Assembly: GCF_003611585.1 (NCBI RefSeq)
Contig: NZ_RAVW01000017.1
Span: 1-46,016 of the forward strand
Reading direction: 5' to 3'
Length of the DNA stretch: 46,016 nucleotides
From: Corallococcus exercitus
GTDB taxonomy: Bacteria; Myxococcota; Myxococcia; Myxococcales; Myxococcaceae
The number at the start of each line of letters is the position of its first letter. The stretch's first letter is position 1. Under the pieces are notes generated by a model. It searched no databases, was not told the DNA's origin, and was given only the letters and a program-made list of their open reading frames with translations. Positions 29,530 to 37,695 of this stretch are shown one piece after another. Made by a program: the position numbers and the translations under genes.

Positions 29530-29916
29530 TCACTCCTCCGCTGACTCCATCGCGTTCAATTCTTCTGGCAGAGGGGCGTTCATCAAGGTGAGCCGACCTG
29601 GCAACTGCACCACCAGGAATCCTGCACCTTCGATCCGGATGTGCATGCCGTGTGCGGCTGTACCTTCCTTGAGCCAGGCCTCCGCCTCGGTCCGCGTTTC
29701 AAAATCCCGTTCGACCTTGATCTTGAAGTCCGGGCTGAGGAGTTCACGGTAGTAGCTCGTGAATTCGTCCAGCTTGTTCATATGCCGGACGTAGACAAGG
29801 CAGATCGCCGCGACTTGGAGGGCATTCCATTCTCGGGAGCCCTTCTCGTGACGCCCGGTCTCGTCACTCAAGACAGAGAGCACATCTTCCACATCGATTT
29901 CCGGATCCTTGCTCAT
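29530..29916 (-). CDS. Hypothetical 128-residue soluble protein
   Basis: 128 residues with no signal peptide; ATG at 29916, 12 bases after the preceding stop. It begins with an acidic helical segment (EIDVEDVLSVLSDE), then helices containing LQVAAICLVYVRHMNKLDEFTSYYRELL, then a beta region (FETRTEAEAWLKEG, HIRIEGAGFLVVQLPGRL). The latter half reminds me of a myxobacterial family whose members end in similar EAEAWL and GFLVVQ phrases and sit next to lipoproteins, but I cannot name a function. It could be a cytoplasmic partner or immunity-type protein for the lipoprotein encoded just upstream. Spacing to both neighbours (12 and 6 bases) supports one operon. Confidence 0.65.
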   Translation of the reverse strand: MSKDPEIDVEDVLSVLSDETGRHEKGSREWNALQVAAICLVYVRHMNKLDEFTSYYRELLSPDFKIKVERDFETRTEAEAWLKEGTAAHGMHIRIEGAGFLVVQLPGRLTLMNAPLPEELNAMESAEE

Positions 29917-29928
29917 GGATGCGCCCTT

Positions 29929-30441
29929 TCAGATGGGGCTCAACACCAACAGCCCCGCTGGAGCCACAACGAACGCGAATGCCACTCCGGCGACGACGAC
30001 CACGGTTCCCAACGCCACCTCGGACTTGTGCTCGCGGAGCCACTCCAGTGCTACGGCCATGTCAGGGAAGTGCAGCTCCCGCTTCGCGCCCTGCTCCAAA
30101 GCCTCCTGCTCCTTGAGGCACTTCATGAACGCCTCAAGGCATTGGCTCGTGCAGAGCCGGTGGTGACTCTCTGAATGCTTCTCCATGTCTTGCACTGTCG
30201 GTTTGCGTCTCCAGCACTTCTGGAAGCACTGCTTCTGCAACTCGCCGCAGTAGGCCTCCGCGCCAGAGCCGCCCGTGCCGGCCCCTTCCGCCCTGCCAAC
30301 ACCCCGCACATCCTCGGAGACGACATAGGTCTTCCGTTCTGGACGCTGGGTGTGTCCGCAAGCAGCAGCCATCATCACCGCGAGGACGAAGAAGGCCCCG
30401 GCGCAAGAACCGGGCCCTCCATGCCGGACGCTGGGGCTCAT
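29929..30441 (-). CDS. Cys-rich lipoprotein with C-terminal membrane segment
   Basis: 170 residues. The signal ends in the lipobox AVMMAAAC (Cys28 lipidated). Residues about 64-110 hold six cysteines in paired pattern (YCGELQKQCFQKC and CTSQCLEAFMKC), suggesting disulfides or a metal site in a helical hairpin. Residues about 143-165 (VALGTVVVVAGVAFAFVVAP) form a hydrophobic helix, so both ends could be membrane-attached. I recognise the C-terminal WLREHKSEVALGT pattern as common in uncharacterised myxobacterial lipoproteins. It is the first gene of the five-gene unit, 66 bases after lhr on the same strand. A role in contact-dependent interactions is possible but not established. Confidence 0.7.
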   Translation of the reverse strand: MSPSVRHGGPGSCAGAFFVLAVMMAAACGHTQRPERKTYVVSEDVRGVGRAEGAGTGGSGAEAYCGELQKQCFQKCWRRKPTVQDMEKHSESHHRLCTSQCLEAFMKCLKEQEALEQGAKRELHFPDMAVALEWLREHKSEVALGTVVVVAGVAFAFVVAPAGLLVLSPI

Positions 30442-30507
30442 GGGGAATCACTCCATCCCCGAACCCCAAACGTCTTCAAGCCGCGACCGACGCCTGTCCT
30501 GCGCCGC

Positions 30508-33500
30508 TCAGTTCACCTGCGCGAGCGGCCCATCGACTTCCGCATCCTCATTCTCAGACGCGTCCTCCACCGCGTCGACACCCTGTGGAATCCCATCCAC
30601 GTAGGTGACGACGTTGTTCGGCAGCGCGGCCACGCGCGGGCCTGGTGTCACCACGCCCGTGAGGTTCAGTGGATCCACGCCGGACAGCTGGATGCGCACG
30701 CCCGAGGGAGCCGCGCGCCGCACGCCTCGCGCCATGTCCACGGCTTCGGGCAGCGCGAACTGCTCACCCACGAAGCCCGACACGAAGCGGCCGCCTCGCA
30801 GCTCGCCGCGTGCCTCCATGCGCCGGTAGACGAACAACAATTCGCGCCACGTGGGCGCCAGCGACTCACGCATCACCAGGTCGCGCCAGACGATGCCGTA
30901 GCGCTGGAGGAACAGCTTCGCCAATGACTCCGTCACCTCCTCGTGCGACTTCGGCTCCGACGGCGCCAGCAGGCTCCAGCGGCCCGGACCGCCCCGGTTG
31001 AGCAGCTTCTGGCGCTTGCGGTGCGCCGGGCTCTGCAGGATGCGCAGGTTCTGCACCGCGTCCGCCGTGACGAGCCCCTTCGCCACCAGCTCCCACAGCG
31101 CGTCCTCCACCTCCGCCGGCAGCCGCCGCGCCCGCGTCACCAGGTCCTGGAAGAAGCACGCGCCCCGCCGCTCCAGCACGCCCACCACGTCCTTCGCCGC
31201 CGCGCTCAGGTCCGGCGGCGTCCACACGCCTCCATCCGCCAGCACCGCGTGCGGACGCGCCGCCGCCAGCATCCACTCCAGGTCCTCGCGCAGCGTGAAC
31301 GTCAACGGCGCGTTGCGCGTGGGCGACGAGCGCTTCGCCACCACCGGCTCTGGCGCCTCCACCGGCGCGCCCCGCCGCGGCCCCGCGGGCTTCGGCGGAT
31401 CCTTCAGCGTCACCCGCCCCCACGCCACCTCGCCCGCGTAGCACGCGCGCTCCATCAGGTCCGGCGTGTAGCCCCGCATGCGCGCGGGCAACAGGAAGCG
31501 CTCCCACGCGGAGGCCGGCGCTTCATACCCCTGCAGCAGCCGCACCGCCTTGAGCAACCCCGTGGAGCCTCGCAGCGCGTCCACGTCCTCCAGGTGGTGC
31601 CACCGAAAGAGGAAGCGCATGAAGTCCTGCGGGCTCAGCGGTTCAATCTCGCGGCGCAGCCGCCCCACCGTCAGCCGGTGGATGCGCTGGAGCAGCCGCC
31701 GGTCGCACCACTCCAGCACCGGGCTTCCGTCCGCGTCCCGGGCCACCGGCACGTCGTCCTGCGCGCGGAACTGGCCTCGCAGCACGCTGCCCTGGCTCTC
31801 CAGGTTGTGCAGCGCCAGGTTGATGTCGTCCGGCTCCAACAGCGTCAGCCGCGCCAGCTCCGTCACCGTCGTGGGCCCCACCATCTCCATCCGCCCACGC
31901 ACCACCTGGAGCACCGCCGCGTCGCGCTCCACCGGCCGGTCGTACTCCAGCACCGGCAGCACCGGCTGCGTCACCGCGTCCGGGAAGAGCGCGCGCACCG
32001 CGTTGCCCCGCTCCGCCGACACCAGGAACCGCCCGCCCTGCCGCTCCAGCCACGCCACGCGGCCCTGCTTGAAGAGCCCCGCTTCCAGTCCTCGCGGGAC
32101 CTCCGACGCTCGCACCAGCACGAGCTGCAACAGCGCGTCGTGCAGCTCGTCCTCGTCGCGCATCGGCGGCGCGGCGTCCTCCACCACCTGCCGGATGGCG
32201 TTCGCGTCCAGCGCACCGAACGCCGCCGCGTCCTCCGCCGGCATCGCGCGGCGCAGGGCCACGTTGCGCACGCGGCGCTCCTCGGCCGGCGCGTCGTCCA
32301 GGAAGGTGTAGGGCTGGCTGTTGATGAGCGCGTGCGCGAAGACGCTCGGCTCCGGGACGTCGCGCGCGACCAGCTGGATGCGCCCGTCCTTCATGCGCCG
32401 GAGCACCTCGCGCAGCCCGTCGATGTCCATCGCCTCGCGCAGACAGTCGTCCATCGTCTGCTTCACCAGCGGGTGGTCCGGCAGCTCCACGTCGCCGCCG
32501 CCGTGGTTGTCCTGGCAGCCCACCTGCGCGGGGAACACCGCCGCCAGCAGGTCCTCGCTGCGCGCGCGCTGGAGGTTCGGCGCCACGCGCTTGCCCCCCA
32601 TCATCCGGTGCAGCGTCAGCGCCCGCGACGCCACCCACCGGAAGCGCGTGCCGAAGATGGGAGCCTGGAGGATGGCCTGCACCAGCACCTCCTCCACGTT
32701 GTCCGGGTGCAGGAAGTCGAAGATGTCCGCCAGGGGGAACGAGTGCTGCTCCCCCAGGCTCAGGAGGATGCCGTCCTCCGTGGCCGCCGCCTGCAACTCG
32801 AAGTCGAATGAGCGGCAGAAGCGCTTGCGCAGCGCCATGCCCCACGCGCGGTTGATGCGGCTGCCGAACGGCGCGTGGATGATGAGCTGCATGCCGCCCG
32901 CCTCGTCGAAGAAGCGCTCGGCGACGATCTGCGTGTGGCTGGGCACCACGTCGCCCAGCATCTTCTTTCCCAGCCGCAGGTAGCCCAGCAGCGCGTCCAC
33001 CGCGGGCGGCGGCACGCGCAACAGCTTCTCCAGGAAGCCCGCCGGATCATCGTGGCGCAGCAGCTCCTCGCGCAGCCGGCCCACCTGGAGGCTCAGCTCG
33101 TCCGTGCGGCCCGGCGCCTCGCCGCGCCAGAAGGGCACGTTGGGCGGAGCACCCTTCGCGTCCTCCACCATCACCGTGCTGCCCATCACGCGCTGGATGC
33201 GCCACGCGGTGCTGCCCAAGAGGAAGATGTCCCCCGGCGAGGACTCCACCGCGAAGTCCTCGTCCAGCGTGCCCACCACCTTGCCTTCCGGCTGCGCGGT
33301 GACGCTGAAGCTGAACGTGTCCGGGATGGCGCCGCCGTTGGTGAGCGCGGTGATGCGCACGCCCCGGCGGCCCTTGAGCCGCTGGTTCACCCGGTCGCGG
33401 TGCAGGTGGATGCTGCCCCGGCCGCGGCGCTCGGCCACGCCTTCCGACAGCATGTCCAGCACCTGCTGGTACTCCTCCCAGGTGAGGTCCTGGTACGGGT

Positions 33501-34851
33501 ACGCGCGCTGGAAGACGCTGAAGAGGGCGCGCTCGTCCCATTCCTCGCAGGCGCACGCGGCGACGATCTGCTGCGCCAGCACGTCCAGCGGCTTCTTCGG
33601 AATGCGGACCGCGTCCAGGTCGCCCTCGCGCACGGCGTTGAGGAGCGCGACGCACTCCACCAGCTCGTCGCGCGTCATCGCGAAGAGGATGCCCTTGGAG
33701 ATGCCCGCCTTGTGGTGGCCGGCGCGGCCCACGCGCTGGAGCAGCACGGAGATGGCCTTGGTGGTGCCCAGCTGCACGACCAGGTCCACGTTGCCCACGT
33801 CGATGCCCAGCTCCAGCGACGCGGTGGCCACCATCACGCGCAGCTGGCCGGCCTTGAGGCGTTCTTCCGCGGACAGGCGCATCTCGCGGGACATGCTGCC
33901 GTGGTGCGCGGCCACCCACTGCTGGCCCAGGCGTTCGCCCAGGTCGTGCGCCACGCGCTCGGACATCTTGCGCGTGTTGACGAAGACGAGCGTGGTGCGG
34001 TGCTCGCTGGAGAGCTGGATGAGCCGGTCGTAGACCTGCCCCCACATCTCGTGGCTCGCGATGGAGGACAGCTCCGCGTCGGGGATCTCCACCTTCAGGT
34101 CCCACGGGCGCTGGTGGCCCACCTCCACGCGCTTGCACTCGGTGAGGGAGGTGCCGGTGAGGAAGCCCGCGATGGCGTCCAGCGGCTTCTGCGTGGCGGA
34201 CAGGCCCAGCAGCTGGGGGCGCACGTCGGTGAGGGCCTTGAGGCGCTCCATGGACAGCGCGAAGTGGCTGCCGCGCTTGTCGCGGGCGAGCGCGTGGATT
34301 TCGTCCACGATGACCGTGCGCACGTGGCGCAGGGTGGCGCGGGCGCGCTCGGCGGTGAGGTAGAGGTAGAGGGACTCCGGCGTGGTGATGAGGATGTGCG
34401 GCGGGCGGCGCACCATCTGCGCGCGCTCGCCAGCGGGCGTGTCGCCGGTGCGCACCTGCACGCGCAGGTGCTGGGGCTCGTAGCCCTCCTCGCGCGCCAG
34501 GGTCATCAGCTCCTCCAGCGGCTGGAGGAGGTTCTTCTGCACGTCGTTGCCCAGGGCCTTCAGGGGCGACACATAGAGGACGCGGGTGTGGTCCGGCAGC
34601 GTGCCGTCGAGCGCCAGGCGGAACAGCGAGTCCAGCGCGGCGAGGAACGCCGTGAGCGTCTTGCCGCTGCCCGTGGGCGCGGCGATGAGCACGTCGTGGC
34701 CGGCGTGGATGAGGGGCCAGCCTTCAATCTGTGGACGCGTGGGCTCGCCCAGGCGCGAGGCGAACCAGCGCCGCACCACCGGGTGGAAGGCGGCGAGCGC
34801 CGGATGGGCGGCGGACTCGGACGCGAAGGCGAGGGCGATTTGAGGGGACAT
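30508..34851 (-). CDS. lhr: Lhr-type superfamily 2 ATP-dependent helicase
   Basis: 1447 residues. ATG at 34851 has GGGAG seven bases upstream; an upstream in-frame ATG at 34899 gives an odd Cys-rich start. Motifs of the Lhr core are clear: Walker A APTGSGKT (Lys64), YVSPLKALGND, ITTPESLYLYL, DEIH (183-186), LSATQKPLD, VFVNTRKMSE, HHGSMSREMRLSAEERL and VGRAGH. After the two RecA domains come the winged-helix and Lhr-specific domains, then a long C-terminal half (about 900-1447) with a recognisable Lhr-CTD region. Lhr is a DNA- or RNA-DNA-unwinding helicase linked to DNA repair in other bacteria. Its upstream gap holds the second palindrome and a toxin remnant. Confidence 0.95.
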   Translation of the reverse strand: MSPQIALAFASESAAHPALAAFHPVVRRWFASRLGEPTRPQIEGWPLIHAGHDVLIAAPTGSGKTLTAFLAALDSLFRLALDGTLPDHTRVLYVSPLKALGNDVQKNLLQPLEELMTLAREEGYEPQHLRVQVRTGDTPAGERAQMVRRPPHILITTPESLYLYLTAERARATLRHVRTVIVDEIHALARDKRGSHFALSMERLKALTDVRPQLLGLSATQKPLDAIAGFLTGTSLTECKRVEVGHQRPWDLKVEIPDAELSSIASHEMWGQVYDRLIQLSSEHRTTLVFVNTRKMSERVAHDLGERLGQQWVAAHHGSMSREMRLSAEERLKAGQLRVMVATASLELGIDVGNVDLVVQLGTTKAISVLLQRVGRAGHHKAGISKGILFAMTRDELVECVALLNAVREGDLDAVRIPKKPLDVLAQQIVAACACEEWDERALFSVFQRAYPYQDLTWEEYQQVLDMLSEGVAERRGRGSIHLHRDRVNQRLKGRRGVRITALTNGGAIPDTFSFSVTAQPEGKVVGTLDEDFAVESSPGDIFLLGSTAWRIQRVMGSTVMVEDAKGAPPNVPFWRGEAPGRTDELSLQVGRLREELLRHDDPAGFLEKLLRVPPPAVDALLGYLRLGKKMLGDVVPSHTQIVAERFFDEAGGMQLIIHAPFGSRINRAWGMALRKRFCRSFDFELQAAATEDGILLSLGEQHSFPLADIFDFLHPDNVEEVLVQAILQAPIFGTRFRWVASRALTLHRMMGGKRVAPNLQRARSEDLLAAVFPAQVGCQDNHGGGDVELPDHPLVKQTMDDCLREAMDIDGLREVLRRMKDGRIQLVARDVPEPSVFAHALINSQPYTFLDDAPAEERRVRNVALRRAMPAEDAAAFGALDANAIRQVVEDAAPPMRDEDELHDALLQLVLVRASEVPRGLEAGLFKQGRVAWLERQGGRFLVSAERGNAVRALFPDAVTQPVLPVLEYDRPVERDAAVLQVVRGRMEMVGPTTVTELARLTLLEPDDINLALHNLESQGSVLRGQFRAQDDVPVARDADGSPVLEWCDRRLLQRIHRLTVGRLRREIEPLSPQDFMRFLFRWHHLEDVDALRGSTGLLKAVRLLQGYEAPASAWERFLLPARMRGYTPDLMERACYAGEVAWGRVTLKDPPKPAGPRRGAPVEAPEPVVAKRSSPTRNAPLTFTLREDLEWMLAAARPHAVLADGGVWTPPDLSAAAKDVVGVLERRGACFFQDLVTRARRLPAEVEDALWELVAKGLVTADAVQNLRILQSPAHRKRQKLLNRGGPGRWSLLAPSEPKSHEEVTESLAKLFLQRYGIVWRDLVMRESLAPTWRELLFVYRRMEARGELRGGRFVSGFVGEQFALPEAVDMARGVRRAAPSGVRIQLSGVDPLNLTGVVTPGPRVAALPNNVVTYVDGIPQGVDAVEDASENEDAEVDGPLAQVN

Positions 34852-35168
34852 GGCGGGCTCCCAGCAGGCAGCCTGAACACAGGTACAGCGCGGCGTCAAC
34901 GGACGGCGGGTGCCCTCTCCGCTGCCAGATTGGGGGAGGCCGGAGGTCCAAACCTGTCCGACTGTCGGACAGGTTTCCGGAGCATCCGACCGCCCAGGTG
35001 AGGGGGGATGTCGGAGGCCCGGCGTATACCTCCTGCATCGCGACAGCTGCGTTTTCCCCAGCAGGACGCAGGACGTAGGGCACCCAGGCGGGCAGGTCCC
35101 GCGTTACGGCAGGGCAGCACGTCCGCGGAAGCTCGCGCGCAAGAAGGCTCGCGGACCACGTCTGTTAG
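34852..35168. other. Intergenic gap between lhr and the Sit-like remnant
   Basis: Over 300 bases without a gene, upstream of both lhr (minus) and the toxin remnant (plus). It contains the second palindrome (34950-34976). No complete gene, signal peptide or further toxin sequence could be found in any frame of this stretch, so most of the presumed toxin gene has been lost or was never here. The left end should include the lhr promoter. Confidence 0.6.
34950..34976. repeat. Intergenic palindrome, copy 2
   Basis: Same core as the copy at 25928-25952, with one more pairing base on each side: 13-base arms AAACCTGTCCGAC, a central T, and the complement. It lies 98 bases upstream of lhr and about 190 upstream of the toxin remnant. 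Because it is not behind a gene end, it cannot be only a transcription terminator. Confidence 0.9.
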
Positions 35169-35291
35169 AGCCGGGCCGCCCAGGCCATGCACTTCGAGCA
35201 GGCCTCGCTGATGATCCAGCGATTCGACCTCTTCGGACTTACGATGACCTACTGGCAGGGCGTCGACCTCGCCCCCATTCCCGAGCCGTGA
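35169..35291 (+). pseudogene. C-terminal remnant of a SitA6-like lipoprotein toxin gene
   Basis: Forty codons following an in-frame TAG and ending in TGA at 35289-35291. The peptide contains EQASLMIQRFDLFGLTMTYW, which resembles the end of the SitA6/TIGR02269-type polymorphic toxin lipoproteins of myxobacteria (typical pattern A..LI.RF.L.G.v.PYY/W). No signal peptide, no histidine-rich HHIFP-type nuclease region and no WN motif remain upstream. The stop overlaps the ATG of the SitI6-like gene (TGATG), the arrangement expected for a toxin followed by its immunity gene. Assignment is from memory of the family; a short chance frame cannot be excluded, but position and sequence agree. Confidence 0.6.
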
Positions 35292-36034
35292 TGCCGATGC
35301 GCTTCTACCAACTCCAACGTCCGGCCCCTTCCACCCCGAGACATTGGAGCGGCAACATCTCCGCCGACCACAGCTGGAGCCTGCCTGGAGTGGAGTGCCC
35401 GACCTGCCATGAAACCTGGAGCGGCGAGTTCACACTTCCCAGTGTCGATCTGTCCTCGCTGCCCGAACGCGACCTGCTGGCGGAGCCGCGTGTCGAACCC
35501 TATTCGGAGTACGCGCGCATCGCGGCCCACGTGCAGCCGTTTCTCCCATCCGGCCTGGCCCCGGAACCTGGCATGCAGTTCGGCCCGCTTCGAGGCACGG
35601 CACGCGGATCCTTTGGCCCCTTGAGCGCTCGTTACGGCTGGGAGGTGCTGGTCACGCAGGACGCATTAAGACACCTCCAGGCCGTGGGGATCCGGGGGCT
35701 CGTTCCCGTGCGTGCGGAGTTGCAGGGACTTGAAGCAGGGGTCGTCCTGTATGAGTTGGAAGTTCCCCTGCGCGGGCTTCTGCACCGGGAAGCCGTCCTG
35801 ACAGGCCCCCGGTGCCCGACCTGCGGATGGTGCGAGGTGCGAATCTCGCCCGAGCCCTCGCTGGATGGAGATGCCCTCCCCCATGACGTGGACCTCTTCC
35901 GTCCCACGAACGGAACCACGTACACCTTCGTCAACGAACGCTTCGTCGAAGCAATCGAGCCCCTGGGCCCATTTGACGTGACGTTTCGCGAAGCCGATGT
36001 ACGGCCGGAGTCCCGCTCAGGTTCGGTGCACTGA
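35291..36034 (+). CDS. SitI6-like double-CXXCG immunity protein
   Basis: 247 residues from the ATG at 35291 (TGATG overlap); the family usually starts MRFY, which here is the second ATG at 35297. The protein shows the layout of the Myxococcus double-CXXCG paralogous family: MRFYQL at the start, then a first motif CPTCH (degenerate, His for Gly), LPSVDLSSLPERDL, a central GPLRGTARGSFGPL, a second motif CPTCGWCEV, and LPHDVDLFRPTNGTTYTFVNERFVEAI. Members are SitI6 immunity proteins protecting against SitA6 lipoprotein toxins delivered by TraAB-dependent outer-membrane exchange. Here the cognate toxin survives only as a 40-codon tail, so this is an orphan immunity gene. Confidence 0.85.
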   Translation: MPMRFYQLQRPAPSTPRHWSGNISADHSWSLPGVECPTCHETWSGEFTLPSVDLSSLPERDLLAEPRVEPYSEYARIAAHVQPFLPSGLAPEPGMQFGPLRGTARGSFGPLSARYGWEVLVTQDALRHLQAVGIRGLVPVRAELQGLEAGVVLYELEVPLRGLLHREAVLTGPRCPTCGWCEVRISPEPSLDGDALPHDVDLFRPTNGTTYTFVNERFVEAIEPLGPFDVTFREADVRPESRSGSVH

Positions 36035-36210
36035 GGCGGCGAGTGCTGGATGCCCTCTGCCGGGCAGAGCGCCGGCCGCCGGGCCCGATGCGTCTCGTGG
36101 GCGACAGCGCGTGCGACCCGGGGGACGGATCCGAACGCACCGCTCGCGCGCAAGATGATCGCAGGCGCCCCCGTCGTTCCGCCCATCCTGCGCCCTGCTC
36201 CAGGCCCGGC

Positions 36211-37377
36211 ATGTCCTCGTCCTCCGCGTCGAACTTCGCGAGTGAAGCGCTCAACCCCGATGGATTCCTCGTGCTGCGGCCGGAAGCGCCCGACGACTTC
36301 CTCTGCGAGTACGCCAACCCCGCCGCGCAGGCGCTGCTGGGGGACGGCCTGGAGGATGCGCCGTTCCTCGCCACGCGGCGGGACTGGATGGGCCTGCGCG
36401 CCGCGTGGGGGATGACGCTCGGCACGGGCCTGCGCTCGGAACAGTGGATCCATTGTGACAGGGGCTCCGGGGCGCGCACGCTGCGCGTCCGGGCCGCGCG
36501 TGCCCGGGAGGGGCGGCTGTACGTCTGGCTGACCGAGCAGCCCTGGGAGCCACGCGTGGCGTCGGGCGCGATGTCCGGGCAGTACCTGAACCAGCGCCCT
36601 GGCGATGAGTCCCCCTTGCACGCGAGCGCCCTGTTCCAGGCGGTGATGCAGGGCTCCACCGACGCCATCTACACGAAGAACCTGAAGGGCCAGTACACGC
36701 GCATCAACGCGGCGGGCGCGCAGCTGATGGGCCGCACGGTGGAGGAGGTGGTGGGCCGCACCGACGCGGAGCTGTGGCCCGCGGAGGCCCGCGCCAGCGT
36801 GGCCCACGACCGGGAGGTCATGGCCTTCCGCAGGACGCTCACCTACGAGGAGGCACAGTCCGGTCAGCCGGGCCGGGTGTGGCTGTCCACCAAGGGCGTG
36901 CTGCGGGACGAGCAGGGCCGGGTGTTCGGCCTGTTCGGCATCAGCCGCGACATCACCGAGCGCAAGCGGATGGAGGAGGCCCTGCACCAGAACGAGGCGC
37001 GGTTCCAACAGGCCCTCCGCGCCGCGTCCGTGACGCTGTTCGACCTGCGGATGCCGGAGGGACTCCTGCGCTGGGCGCCCGGCGCGGCGGAGCTCCTGGG
37101 CCAGCCTTCCCTGCCCGCCGAGGAGCCGCTGACCGCGCTGCTGGCGCGGCTGCACCCGGAGGACCGGATGAACGTGGCCGCGCGGCTGGCCTCCTCCCCG
37201 CGGACCCCGGTGAAGCTGGCGCTCGACTTCCGCGTGGTGGGCGCGCGGGGCGAGGTGCGGCGGCTGACGCTGTGGGGCGAGGCCTCCGTCGGAGACGCGA
37301 GCGCGCAGCGGATCATCGGCGTGCTGGTGGACATGACCCGGCGGACCCTCGCGCCGCCGTCCGAAGTGGCCGCGTAG
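36211..37377 (+). CDS. Multi-PAS protein without output domain
   Basis: 388 residues. I start at the ATG at 36211; the frame is open to a GTG at 36043 but the extra 56 residues are Arg/Pro-rich and look non-coding. Three PAS-like regions follow: a weak one (about 10-115), a clear PAS-PAC (about 130-255) with TDAIYTKNLKGQYTRINAAGAQLMGRTVEEVVGRTDAELW and DITERKRMEEAL, and a third (about 262-380) with LFDLRMPEGLLRWAPGAAELLG and an IIGVLVDMTRR end. No kinase, cyclase, HTH or HAMP follows. It probably binds a small ligand and acts on a partner protein in the cytoplasm, perhaps another kinase. A terminal truncation of a longer kinase is the alternative. Confidence 0.8.
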   Translation: MSSSSASNFASEALNPDGFLVLRPEAPDDFLCEYANPAAQALLGDGLEDAPFLATRRDWMGLRAAWGMTLGTGLRSEQWIHCDRGSGARTLRVRAARAREGRLYVWLTEQPWEPRVASGAMSGQYLNQRPGDESPLHASALFQAVMQGSTDAIYTKNLKGQYTRINAAGAQLMGRTVEEVVGRTDAELWPAEARASVAHDREVMAFRRTLTYEEAQSGQPGRVWLSTKGVLRDEQGRVFGLFGISRDITERKRMEEALHQNEARFQQALRAASVTLFDLRMPEGLLRWAPGAAELLGQPSLPAEEPLTALLARLHPEDRMNVAARLASSPRTPVKLALDFRVVGARGEVRRLTLWGEASVGDASAQRIIGVLVDMTRRTLAPPSEVAA

Positions 37378-37400
37378 GTTGAAGGCAGGGATGCTTCCTC

Positions 37401-37631
37401 ATGAAGCAGCGTCTCCTCGGGCTCGCGATCCTGATGGCCCTCGAGGGCTGCTCCGCCGGCACGCACAGCCGCGCCACGAACGAGGGCTGCGCCGAGGCGC
37501 TCATCCGCATCCACGAACATGCGCACGACATCAATGCCAACACCTGTGAGCGCCCCTGCCCCGGCTCGCCTGGGGGCTCGGCGTGCAGGACGGATGATGG
37601 CGGCTTCACCCGCTCCTGCGCGTTCTCCTGA
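37401..37631 (+). CDS. Tiny lipoprotein (76 residues)
   Basis: Short gene 23 bases after the PAS gene. The signal [17 protein letters not shown] gives a lipobox with Cys17. The mature 60 residues carry five further cysteines ([29 protein letters not shown]), enough for two disulfides in a small fold. A purine-rich AAGGCAGGGA lies upstream of the ATG but is a little far. No family is recognised; similar small Cys-rich lipoproteins are frequent in myxobacteria. The following gene, pirin, has its own Shine-Dalgarno 60 bases on. Confidence 0.6.
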   Translation: MKQRLLGLAILMALEGCSAGTHSRATNEGCAEALIRIHEHAHDINANTCERPCPGSPGGSACRTDDGGFTRSCAFS

Positions 37632-37695
37632 TGAAGCAGGGCGCGCGCGACGACATGAACTGGGGCACACTCCCCCCTCGAAAAGGAGCCACACC

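Noticed and set aside
32875-35001. Long plus-strand frame opposite lhr
   Set aside because: Antisense shadow; helicase motifs on minus settle the strand.
34910-35290. Upstream in-frame extension of the SitI6-like gene from about 34910
   Set aside because: It runs through the palindrome and is Arg/Pro-rich; the family start (MRFY) and the TGATG overlap fit 35291.
36043-36210. GTG start at 36043 for the PAS protein
   Set aside because: GAGG lies ahead of it but the 56 added residues are Arg/Pro-rich and unlike the PAS body.
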